DNA of 5,920 bases, taken from Pelagibacteraceae bacterium BACL5 MAG-120820-bin39. GTDB taxonomy: Bacteria; Pseudomonadota; Alphaproteobacteria; Pelagibacterales; Pelagibacteraceae. Where the stretch lies: positions 1 to 5,920 of the forward strand of contig LIBV01000060.1 of the NCBI GenBank assembly GCA_001438335.1, given 5' to 3'. Below, piece after piece: positions 1 to 5,039 of this stretch. The notes under the pieces are model-generated. The model had not been told where the DNA came from, ran no database searches, and saw nothing but the letters and a program-made list of their open reading frames with translations. The translations under genes were made by a program, and so were the position numbers. Each line of letters starts with the position of its first letter. The first letter of the stretch is position 1.

Positions 1-515
1 CCAATTAAACTAGTGACTCCTGATTGTTTTTTCTTTGCAATATGATTAGCAATTTTACTTAATGTTTTTGTTTTTGCTATACCAATACTAGTTGGGATTC
101 CAGTCCATTGTAAAATAGTTTCTCTAATTTCTTTTCCTATATTTTCAATTTCTTGATCAGGAAAATTTGATAAATCTAAAAAAGCTTCATCGATGGAGTA
201 AACTTCAATAGCGGCATTAAAACTTTTTAATGTTCGCATTACTCTTCTAGATAAATCTCCATACAAAGCATAGTTAGATGAAAATACTTCAACTTTATTT
301 CTAATGATAATATCTTTTGCTTTAAAGTAGGGCTCACCCATTTTAATTCCTAAAGCTTTTGCTTCATTGGATCTTGAAATAATACAGCCATCATTATTTG
401 ATAAAACAACAACAGGTTTTTTTCTAATTTTAGGATTAAATAATCTTTCGCATGAGACATAAAAAGAATTACAATCAACAAGCGCTATTTTTCTAGTACA
501 CGGAATGGATGACAT
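1..515 (-). CDS. umuC: UmuC, catalytic subunit of translesion DNA polymerase V (N-terminal 171 residues; runs off the left edge)
   Basis: Y-family error-prone polymerase; with two UmuD' subunits and RecA it copies past DNA lesions in the SOS response. Reading the minus strand from an ATG at 515 gives a continuous frame to the window edge. It carries LVDCNSFYVSCERLF (residues 12-26, with the first catalytic Asp at D14), VVVLSNNDGCIISRS (35-49), FSSNYALYGDLSRRV (78-92) and the hallmark palm motif YSIDEAF (106-112, catalytic D109 and E110). TSIGIAKTKTLSKIANH follows, the usual Y-family helix after the palm. The finger, little-finger and UmuD/clamp-binding parts lie outside the window. I chose the ATG at 515 because a GGGGAG Shine-Dalgarno sits 9 nt upstream and there is no later ATG or GTG before the catalytic motif. 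This adds about eight residues compared with E. coli UmuC, where the equivalent Asp is D6. The start overlaps the umuD stop by 23 bp, so translation is probably coupled. Confidence 0.95.
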   Translation of the reverse strand, partial: MSSIPCTRKIALVDCNSFYVSCERLFNPKIRKKPVVVLSNNDGCIISRSNEAKALGIKMGEPYFKAKDIIIRNKVEVFSSNYALYGDLSRRVMRTLKSFNAAIEVYSIDEAFLDLSNFPDQEIENIGKEIRETILQWTGIPTSIGIAKTKTLSKIANHIAKKKQSGVTSLI

Positions 516-888
516 AAGTGACAACTCCCCAAATAAAAATATCTTCATTTTCATTCATCAAGATCCGATCTGCATAATCTTTTGATCCTGATGTCAAAAA
601 TTTTTTATCTCTTTCTTGAACTAAAGTTTTAACTACTAGCTCATCATGAACATTAGCGATGACAGTTGAAAAATTTTTTGGTGTTAAACTTTTATCAACG
701 ACAAGTAAATCACCATCATGAATACCAACATCCACCATGGATTTACCTTGCACTCTAATAATAAAAGTTGCTGGAATATTTCTGATTAAGTGAATGTTTA
801 AATCGATATCTTCTTCAATATAATCAGTTGCTGGAGAAGGAAAGCCAGCGCCCGCTTTGTGTAGATAATAAGGGATAGTTAGTTTCAT
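493..888 (-). CDS. umuD: UmuD, self-cleaving accessory subunit of DNA polymerase V
   Basis: Member of the LexA/UmuD S24 peptidase family. RecA filaments stimulate it to cut itself, and the resulting UmuD' dimer joins UmuC to form Pol V. The 131-residue protein aligns by eye with E. coli UmuD (139 aa): GFPSPATDYIEEDIDLN at 15-31 matches the E. coli segment just after the cleavage site. RVQGKSMVDVGIHDGDLLVVD (45-65) holds the nucleophile S50, and ELVVKTL (83-89) holds the general base K87. The Ser-Lys spacing of 37 equals that of E. coli S60/K97. The scissile bond would be A14-G15, whereas E. coli has Cys-Gly; Ala-Gly is the usual LexA pair. The N-terminal arm is about ten residues shorter than in E. 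coli. The ATG at 888 is the only plausible start; the next Met is M51 and an in-frame stop lies upstream. There is no clear Shine-Dalgarno. First gene of an umuDC operon. Confidence 0.95.
   Translation of the reverse strand: MKLTIPYYLHKAGAGFPSPATDYIEEDIDLNIHLIRNIPATFIIRVQGKSMVDVGIHDGDLLVVDKSLTPKNFSTVIANVHDELVVKTLVQERDKKFLTSGSKDYADRILMNENEDIFIWGVVTYVIHSVY
525..530 (-). promoter_or_regulatory. Shine-Dalgarno of umuC inside umuD
   Basis: The minus strand reads GGGGAG nine bases before the ATG at 515. It lies within the last codons of umuD and fixes the umuC start upstream of the umuD stop. It is a much stronger site than anything before umuD itself, so UmuC can be initiated independently of, or by re-initiation after, UmuD. 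Confidence 0.65.
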
Positions 889-903
889 GTTCTTGTTTTG
901 TTC
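889..903 (-). promoter_or_regulatory. LexA (SOS) operator of umuDC
   Basis: The plus strand reads GTTC (889-892), seven bases, GTTC (900-903); on the minus strand this is GAAC-N7-GAAC ending directly at the umuD ATG. The direct repeat GTTC-N7-GTTC is the known LexA recognition sequence of Alphaproteobacteria. Position next to umuD, a classic SOS gene, makes the assignment strong. The operator would cover the predicted transcription start (about -3 to +12), so bound LexA should block RNA polymerase directly. Confidence 0.85.
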
Positions 904-906
904 TAA

Positions 907-935
907 TTTATAGACTAGTTATACAATACACGCAA
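907..935 (-). promoter_or_regulatory. Predicted sigma-70 promoter of umuDC
   Basis: On the minus strand TTGCGT (930-935) is followed by exactly 17 bases and then TATAAA (907-912). The -10 hexamer matches consensus in 5 of 6 bases, the -35 in its conserved TTG. Transcription would start near position 900, leaving a leader of about 12 nt, inside the LexA operator. Supported by spacing and by agreement with the operator position; not tested. Confidence 0.55.
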
Positions 936-958
936 GAGGTTGTATTTTGAGTCTGTAA

Positions 959-987
959 GTGAATCAAAAGTGAATCAAAACGTGAAC
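959..987. repeat. Tandem 11-bp repeat, two perfect copies plus a partial third
   Basis: GTGAATCAAAA occurs at 959-969 and again, without a gap, at 970-980; after one base a shorter GTGAAC follows (982-987). The unit length is one turn of the helix, so copies would present the same face to a protein. It lies in the divergent spacer, upstream of the umuDC -35 and 24 bases before a DnaA-box sequence. It could be an iterated protein-binding site or a small duplication; nothing in the window decides. Confidence 0.6.
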
Positions 988-1010
988 ATCGAAACTACAT
1001 TTTGTACCCT

Positions 1011-1019
1011 TGTGGATAA
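1011..1019 (-). promoter_or_regulatory. Perfect DnaA-box sequence
   Basis: The minus strand reads TTATCCACA, the high-affinity consensus for the replication initiator DnaA. It is a single box, in the umuD/gfa-like divergent spacer, close to tandem repeats and followed by an AT-only stretch at 1070-1088. DnaA also acts as a transcription factor, so a regulatory role is possible. A single 9-mer can also occur by chance. Confidence 0.35.
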
Positions 1020-1098
1020 CTTTAACCAGAGATAGTTTAATGAACTTGATTATGTTTAAAACAAGAAACATTTTAAATAAATTTAAATAGGAAATTTA

Positions 1099-1464
1099 AT
1101 GAAAAAACTAACATGTCATTGTGGAGCAGTTGAAGCAGAAATAAATATAGAGGGTGATTTAGCAAAAGTCATAAAATGCAATTGCTCAATTTGCAAAAGA
1201 AAAGGCGCCATCATGTCGATGGTAAAAAATGAAGATTTTAAAATTGTTAAAGGTGAAGATCAGTTAAAAATGTATCAGTTTCACAGTAAAGTTGCGAAAC
1301 ATTATTTTTGTTCTAACTGTGGAATTTACACTCATCACAATCCAAGAATTAATCCAGCTATGACCGGTTTTAATGTTGGTTGTATTGATGAAATTGATTC
1401 ATTTAAATTAGAAAATGTTAGTGTCAATGACGGACAAAATCATCCACTCGATCAAAAAAAATAA
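1099..1464 (+). CDS. GFA/CENP-V family zinc-binding protein
   Basis: Small (121 aa) cytoplasmic protein of the family named after glutathione-dependent formaldehyde-activating enzyme, a zinc-binding fold also found in CENP-V. The seven expected cysteines are present: CHCG (C6, C8), CNCSIC (C27, C29, C32) and CSNC (C71, C74). After the middle cluster come KRKGAIMS (33-40) and a phenylalanine-rich strand, and GIYTHHNPR (75-83) follows the last cluster, as is usual in this family. Most members have no proven substrate, and the formaldehyde-glutathione role is not assured for this one; the name should be read as fold only. Start at 1099 is backed by AGGAA five bases upstream. First gene of a probable operon: the next ATG is 8 bp after its stop. 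No signal peptide or membrane segment. Confidence 0.88.
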   Translation: MKKLTCHCGAVEAEINIEGDLAKVIKCNCSICKRKGAIMSMVKNEDFKIVKGEDQLKMYQFHSKVAKHYFCSNCGIYTHHNPRINPAMTGFNVGCIDEIDSFKLENVSVNDGQNHPLDQKK

Positions 1465-1472
1465 TTTTTTCT

Positions 1473-2402
1473 ATGAGTTTGGTAAATGTTTGTTTTAATA
1501 AAGTTAAAAAAGATTGTTTAAAGTTTATTCAATCTCAAGAAACAGCTACTGAAAAATTTAAAGATAAAGAAAAGATGATTAAATCTTTTCTTATTCCTCT
1601 AAGTTTTTGGATATCAAACAAAGCAGATATTAAGAAACCTTATTTTGTAGGTTTGGCGGGTGGACAAGGTAGTGGTAAAACAACAATTAGTTCAATAATG
1701 AAAATTATTTTAACTAAATATTTTAAACTTAAAGTGTTTAAAATATCTATTGATGATTTTTACCGAACTCGAAAAGAAAGAGAAATGTTATCTAAAAAGA
1801 TTCACCCCATGTTAATGACCAGAGGGGTTCCTGGGACACATGATATTGAAATGATGTTAAATTTTTTTAAAAAAGCAAAAAGTAAAAACTTTAGAAATAT
1901 TAAATTACCAAATTTTAATAAAGCCATTGATGATCGAACCCATAAAAAAAACTGGTATCAATTAAATGAAAAACCAGATGTGATTATCTTTGAAGGCTGG
2001 TGTGTGGGGGCAAAACCTGAGAGTAAAACAAGTTTAAAAAAATCAATTAATTCTCTTGAAAAAGCTAAAGATGCCAAACTTATTTGGAGGAAACACGTCA
2101 ATACACAATTACAGAATAAGTATAAAAAATTATACTCAGAACTTAATTGTTTAATATATTTAAAAGCTAAAAATTTTAATTTATTACAAAAATGGAGGCT
2201 TAAACAAGAGCATAAACTTTGGCTTAAAAGCAAAAACTCTTCAAATTTAAAAATTATGAGCAAAGGGGATATCATTAACTTTATGCAAACTTATCAGCGA
2301 ATTACTGAAAATATGTTTAAGCACATGCCAAAATATGCATCAATAATCTTTAATTTAAACAGTAAACATCAGATAAAATCTGCAGTATATAAGTCGAAAT
2401 GA
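1473..2402 (+). CDS. P-loop kinase, probable D-glycerate 3-kinase (plant GLYK type)
   Basis: Probably phosphorylates D-glycerate to 3-phosphoglycerate with ATP, feeding carbon from glycolate/glyoxylate or serine breakdown into central metabolism. The 309-aa protein shows a Walker A loop GGQGSGKT (63-70), SIDDFYRTRKER (92-103), HPMLMTRGVPGTHD (111-124), LPNFNKAIDDR (145-155) and VIIFEGWCVGAKP (170-182), followed by WRLKQE (241-246). These match, in order, the blocks I recall from plant glycerate 3-kinase: the VDDFY, RGNAGSHD, P-x-Y-N-K, DR, FEGW and WRLQ-E segments. The fold is that of phosphoribulokinase/uridine kinase, so another small hydroxylated substrate is possible. The protein is markedly lysine-rich, with about 55 residues before the P-loop. 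No Shine-Dalgarno precedes the ATG at 1473, 8 bp after the previous stop; coupling to the upstream gene is likely. A start at M35 would also keep all motifs. Its stop overlaps the next start (ATGA). Confidence 0.75.
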   Translation: MSLVNVCFNKVKKDCLKFIQSQETATEKFKDKEKMIKSFLIPLSFWISNKADIKKPYFVGLAGGQGSGKTTISSIMKIILTKYFKLKVFKISIDDFYRTRKEREMLSKKIHPMLMTRGVPGTHDIEMMLNFFKKAKSKNFRNIKLPNFNKAIDDRTHKKNWYQLNEKPDVIIFEGWCVGAKPESKTSLKKSINSLEKAKDAKLIWRKHVNTQLQNKYKKLYSELNCLIYLKAKNFNLLQKWRLKQEHKLWLKSKNSSNLKIMSKGDIINFMQTYQRITENMFKHMPKYASIIFNLNSKHQIKSAVYKSK

Positions 2403-3694
2403 AAAAATTTATAATAAGTACTTTAATCTCTTTATTAGCAATTAGTCCTGTAGTTGCAGAAACTTTTTCTGAAGCTCTTTTAAAAGCTTATCAAAATAAT
2501 TCTGATTTAAATGCAGAAAGAGAAAATATTAATGTCTCTGAACAAGATTTAGAAATATCAAAAGGATCATTTCGACCAACGGTAACTTTGAGTGGTAGCA
2601 AAAGTATTGAGAACACTAATAAGCTAACTAATCAATCAGGTGGCAATGCTTCTGTAACTGATGTAGATCCTTTAACCACTTCAATTGCAATTACTCAAAC
2701 TTTAGTTGATTTTGGTAGATCTATAGAATTAGCAAAAAGTGAAATTGGTCTAGATCTTGCCAAATCAAAGTTGTTAAAAAAAGAACAAGATACTTTATAT
2801 AGTGCAGCAGAAGCTTATACAGGATTAATTTTAGCAAATGAAAAACTTCAGATAAATAAAAGTAACGTTGATCTTTTAGTTCGACAGGTTGAAACTGATC
2901 GAATTAGACTGGAAAGAGGTCAAATCACTATTTCAGATGTTGCACAATCAGAATCTTCTTTAGCTGGAGCACAAGCAAAACTAATACAAGCTGAAAATGA
3001 ATTTTTAACTAGTAAACTAAATTATGAAAATATAATTGGTACTTTATCTAATCCAAATTCTTTAGACAAAAAATCTATTACAAAATTTCAATTACCCAAT
3101 GATCTAAATTCAGCAATTGAATTATCTAAAACTAATAGTCCCGATTTAATTATTGCAAAGTTAGAGTATGATCAATCGAAGAAAAATACAGAAATTGCAA
3201 AATCAGATTTATCTCCTACAGCTAATTTGTCTTTTGAAAGATCTTACAGTGAAGATTTAAGCTCTACTTATGATGAAAGAGAAAAAGACACTTTAAATGC
3301 AACTGTATCTTGGCCTTTTTATTCTGGAGGCAAAAACAGAGCATCACTTAAAAAAAATCAAAGTTTGGAATTAAGAAATCGACTAATGTTAGATAGTATG
3401 ATTAAAAGAAATGAGACTAATGTTACAAGTGCTTGGTCTACCTTTCAATCTAATAAGAGTTTATTAACTTCTGTACTATCACAAGTTAGAGCTGCTGAAA
3501 TTGCTAATGAAGGAATTACTGCGGAATACAATAGTGGCAGTGGCAGATCGACATTAGAGGTAATTCAATCTAACTCGTTTCTTCTAAATGCCCAAATTTC
3601 TTTAGCAAGCTCTGAAAGAAATTATATTCTATCGCAATTAAACCTTTTAAAGTCAGTAGGTTTACTTAATAGCGATTACTTAAAAATCAAATAA
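2399..3694 (+). CDS. tolC: TolC-family outer-membrane efflux/secretion channel
   Basis: Trimeric outer-membrane channel that connects to inner-membrane pumps (ABC type I secretion, RND or MFS) through a membrane-fusion protein, exporting proteins or small toxic compounds. The 431-aa protein has a signal peptide (residues 1-20, basic KK, hydrophobic core, VVA before E21). Two similar halves follow. In each a long helical hairpin flanks a beta segment: TVTLSGSKS...TTSIAITQTLVDFGRS (61-108) and TANLSFERSYS...LNATVSWPFYSGGKN (274-313); LVDFG and WPFYSGG are typical turn motifs. The end-of-half helices also resemble each other (GQITISDVAQSES at 174-186; GRSTLEVIQSNSF at 382-394). It is shorter than E. 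coli TolC (493 aa), mainly lacking the C-terminal tail. The start overlaps the kinase stop by 4 bp (ATGA) and has no Shine-Dalgarno, implying translational coupling. No pump or fusion protein is next to it, so it probably serves pumps encoded elsewhere. Confidence 0.9.
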   Translation: MKKFIISTLISLLAISPVVAETFSEALLKAYQNNSDLNAERENINVSEQDLEISKGSFRPTVTLSGSKSIENTNKLTNQSGGNASVTDVDPLTTSIAITQTLVDFGRSIELAKSEIGLDLAKSKLLKKEQDTLYSAAEAYTGLILANEKLQINKSNVDLLVRQVETDRIRLERGQITISDVAQSESSLAGAQAKLIQAENEFLTSKLNYENIIGTLSNPNSLDKKSITKFQLPNDLNSAIELSKTNSPDLIIAKLEYDQSKKNTEIAKSDLSPTANLSFERSYSEDLSSTYDEREKDTLNATVSWPFYSGGKNRASLKKNQSLELRNRLMLDSMIKRNETNVTSAWSTFQSNKSLLTSVLSQVRAAEIANEGITAEYNSGSGRSTLEVIQSNSFLLNAQISLASSERNYILSQLNLLKSVGLLNSDYLKIK

Positions 3695-3726
3695 TTCTTC
3701 GTTTTTTAGCTATAAAATAATTGATC

Positions 3727-3754
3727 TTGCTAATGAGAACAAAATGTGTACATT
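3727..3754 (+). promoter_or_regulatory. Possible recA promoter
   Basis: TTGCTA (3727-3732), 16 bases, TACATT (3749-3754): each hexamer matches sigma-70 consensus in 4 of 6 positions. Transcription would begin near 3761, giving a leader of about 42 nt. A competing A/T-rich -10 candidate, TATAAAATAA at 3711-3720, lacks a good -35. The chosen pair is favoured because the LexA-like motif lies in its spacer. Confidence 0.35.
3737..3751 (+). promoter_or_regulatory. Imperfect LexA-like operator before recA
   Basis: GAAC (3737-3740), seven bases, GTAC (3748-3751): one base from the GAAC-N7-GAAC alphaproteobacterial SOS box that is perfect in front of umuD. It overlaps the predicted recA spacer and -10, a position suited to repression. 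recA is LexA-controlled in many Alphaproteobacteria, which raises the prior, but the mismatch in a core base keeps this tentative. Confidence 0.4.
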
Positions 3755-3791
3755 TAAATCCATGATTCGACTGTTAAAAAAATTAAAAAAA

Positions 3792-3796
3792 AGAGG
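3792..3796 (+). promoter_or_regulatory. Shine-Dalgarno of recA that selects the upstream start
   Basis: AGAGG lies six bases before the ATG at 3803, after an A-rich tract. The alternative in-frame ATG at 3851, which would match the usual RecA N-terminus better, has only A-rich sequence before it. This favours the longer protein. Confidence 0.6.
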
Positions 3797-3802
3797 CAAA
3801 AA

Positions 3803-4939
3803 ATGATTAAAAGTAACCTAAAAGTAGTTAAATCTACTAAAGATCAAGAAATGGACACTAAAGAAAAACAAAAAGCGCTAGATGCTGCAATAGCTCAAAT
3901 TACTGACAATTTTGGAAAAGGTTCAGTAATGAAACTAGGTCAAAGAAGAGCTATGGATATTGAGTCAATATCTACTGGATCTTTAAGTCTTGATTTAGCT
4001 TTAGGGATAGGTGGTTTGCCTAAAGGAAGAATTATTGAAGTTTATGGACCTGAATCTTCTGGTAAAACTACTTTAGCTTTACAAGTAGTTGCAGAAGCTC
4101 AAAAAGCTGGAGGCATTTGTGCATTCGTTGATGCAGAACACGCTTTAGATCCAATATATGCAAAAAAATTAGGTGTAAATACTGAAGAATTATTAATTTC
4201 ACAGCCAGATAATGGTGAGCAAGCTTTAGAAATAGCTGATACATTAATAAAATCTGGATCAATTTCAGTAATCGTAATTGATTCTGTTGCTGCTTTAACA
4301 CCAAGAGCAGAAATTGAAGGTGAGATGGGAGATCATCACGTTGGTCTTCAGTCTAGATTAATGAGTCAGGCTTTAAGAAAATTAACAAGCTCTATATCAA
4401 ACACTAATACAATGATGATTTTCATTAACCAAATCAGAATGAAAATTGGTGTAATGTTTGGAAGTCCTGAAACAACATCAGGTGGAAATGCATTAAAATT
4501 CTATTCATCTGTTAGAATGGATATTAGAAGAATTGGTGCCATTAAAGATAAAGAAGAAATTATTGGAAACTCAACAAGAGTTAAAGTGGTGAAAAATAAA
4601 GTAGCACCACCATTTAAAGTAGTTGAGTTTGATCTAATGTATGGCAAAGGTATTAGCAAAGTAGGTGAGTTAGTCGACCTAGGAGCTAAAGCAGAGATTG
4701 TTGAAAAATCTGGTGCTTGGTATGCATACAAAGGTGAAAAAATTGGTCAAGGAAGAGAAAATGCCAAAATTTATCTAGAGCAAAATCCAAAAGTTGCTGC
4801 GGAGATTGAAATGGCAATAAGAGAAAAAGCAGGAGTGATTGCTAAAAAAATTGAAGGCAATCCATTAGATCCTGAAAAAATTGCTAAAGATCAAAAAGAA
4901 GAAGTAAAAGAGGAAGAAATTCCTACTAAGAAGAATTAA
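3803..4939 (+). CDS. recA: RecA recombinase
   Basis: ATP-dependent strand-exchange protein; its filament on single-stranded DNA drives homologous recombination and stimulates self-cleavage of LexA and UmuD. The 378-aa sequence has the full core: Walker A GPESSGKT (82-89), VDAEHALD (109-116, catalytic E112), Walker B VIVID (156-160), loop L1 around EGEMGDHHVGLQSR (172-185), FINQIR with the ATP-sensing Gln Q210, loop L2 about 211-229, and the signature ALKFYSSVR (230-238). The C-terminal domain ends in a charged tail (KEEVKEEE, 365-372), typical of the autoinhibitory acidic tail, though it finishes with KKN. The start at 3803 gives 16 residues more than E. coli RecA; M17 (position 3851) aligns with the usual start. 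The upstream ATG is kept because of its Shine-Dalgarno. Monocistronic: its own leader upstream, an intrinsic terminator 23 bp after the stop. Likely SOS-controlled through the imperfect operator at 3737. Confidence 0.98.
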   Translation: MIKSNLKVVKSTKDQEMDTKEKQKALDAAIAQITDNFGKGSVMKLGQRRAMDIESISTGSLSLDLALGIGGLPKGRIIEVYGPESSGKTTLALQVVAEAQKAGGICAFVDAEHALDPIYAKKLGVNTEELLISQPDNGEQALEIADTLIKSGSISVIVIDSVAALTPRAEIEGEMGDHHVGLQSRLMSQALRKLTSSISNTNTMMIFINQIRMKIGVMFGSPETTSGGNALKFYSSVRMDIRRIGAIKDKEEIIGNSTRVKVVKNKVAPPFKVVEFDLMYGKGISKVGELVDLGAKAEIVEKSGAWYAYKGEKIGQGRENAKIYLEQNPKVAAEIEMAIREKAGVIAKKIEGNPLDPEKIAKDQKEEVKEEEIPTKKN

Positions 4940-4961
4940 TTAATAGGTCATCTTTAATTAT

Positions 4962-4991
4962 AAAAAGGCGCTTAATTTAAGCGCCTTTTTT
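4962..4991 (+). terminator. Intrinsic terminator after recA
   Basis: GGCGCTTA (4967-4974), a three-base loop, TAAGCGCC (4978-4985), then six T (4986-4991). The stem is 8 bp and perfect, GC-rich against an AT-rich background, and a matching A5 run (4962-4966) makes the element symmetrical, so it could also work on the minus strand. It separates recA from alaS. Confidence 0.92.
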
Positions 4992-5005
4992 CCCTTACAC
5001 TTATC

Positions 5006-5033
5006 TAGACATAAAACAAAAAAGCTGTATTTT
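5006..5033 (+). promoter_or_regulatory. Possible alaS promoter producing a leaderless mRNA
   Basis: TAGACA (5006-5011, 5 of 6 to consensus -35), 16 bases, TATTTT (5028-5033, 4 of 6 to -10). With standard spacing transcription would begin at 5040, the A of the alaS ATG. The absence of any Shine-Dalgarno before alaS agrees with this, but A/T-rich sequence yields promoter-like hexamers easily. Confidence 0.4.
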
Positions 5034-5039
5034 AAAAAT

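Noticed and set aside
1046..1079. Candidate plus-strand promoter (TTGATT followed by A/T-rich hexamers) for the gfa-like operon
   Set aside because: No -10 hexamer stands at 16-18 bases with a convincing match; several weak options compete, so no site is called, though a promoter must exist in this spacer.
1022..1086. Repeated TTAA words that could suggest CtrA sites (TTAA-N7-TTAA)
   Set aside because: The spacings between the words are 11, 15, 13 and 6 bases, none equal to 7; such words are expected in A/T-rich DNA.
889..1098. Small RNA or extra small gene in the divergent spacer
   Set aside because: No structured GC-rich hairpin, terminator or ribosome-site-led frame of useful length was seen; the regulatory sites account for what stands out.
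1958..2275. Minus-strand open frame of 105 codons
   Set aside because: Lies wholly inside the well-supported kinase gene, has no ribosome site, and its phenylalanine/leucine-rich content is what the antisense of lysine-rich codons gives.
3695..3726. Terminator after tolC
   Set aside because: The T6 run at 3702-3707 has no stable GC hairpin before it; only weak A/T pairing is possible, so read-through into recA cannot be excluded.
4068..4731. Two minus-strand open frames (4068-4304 and 4501-4731)
   Set aside because: Both are antisense to conserved recA codons and show no recognisable domain or ribosome site.
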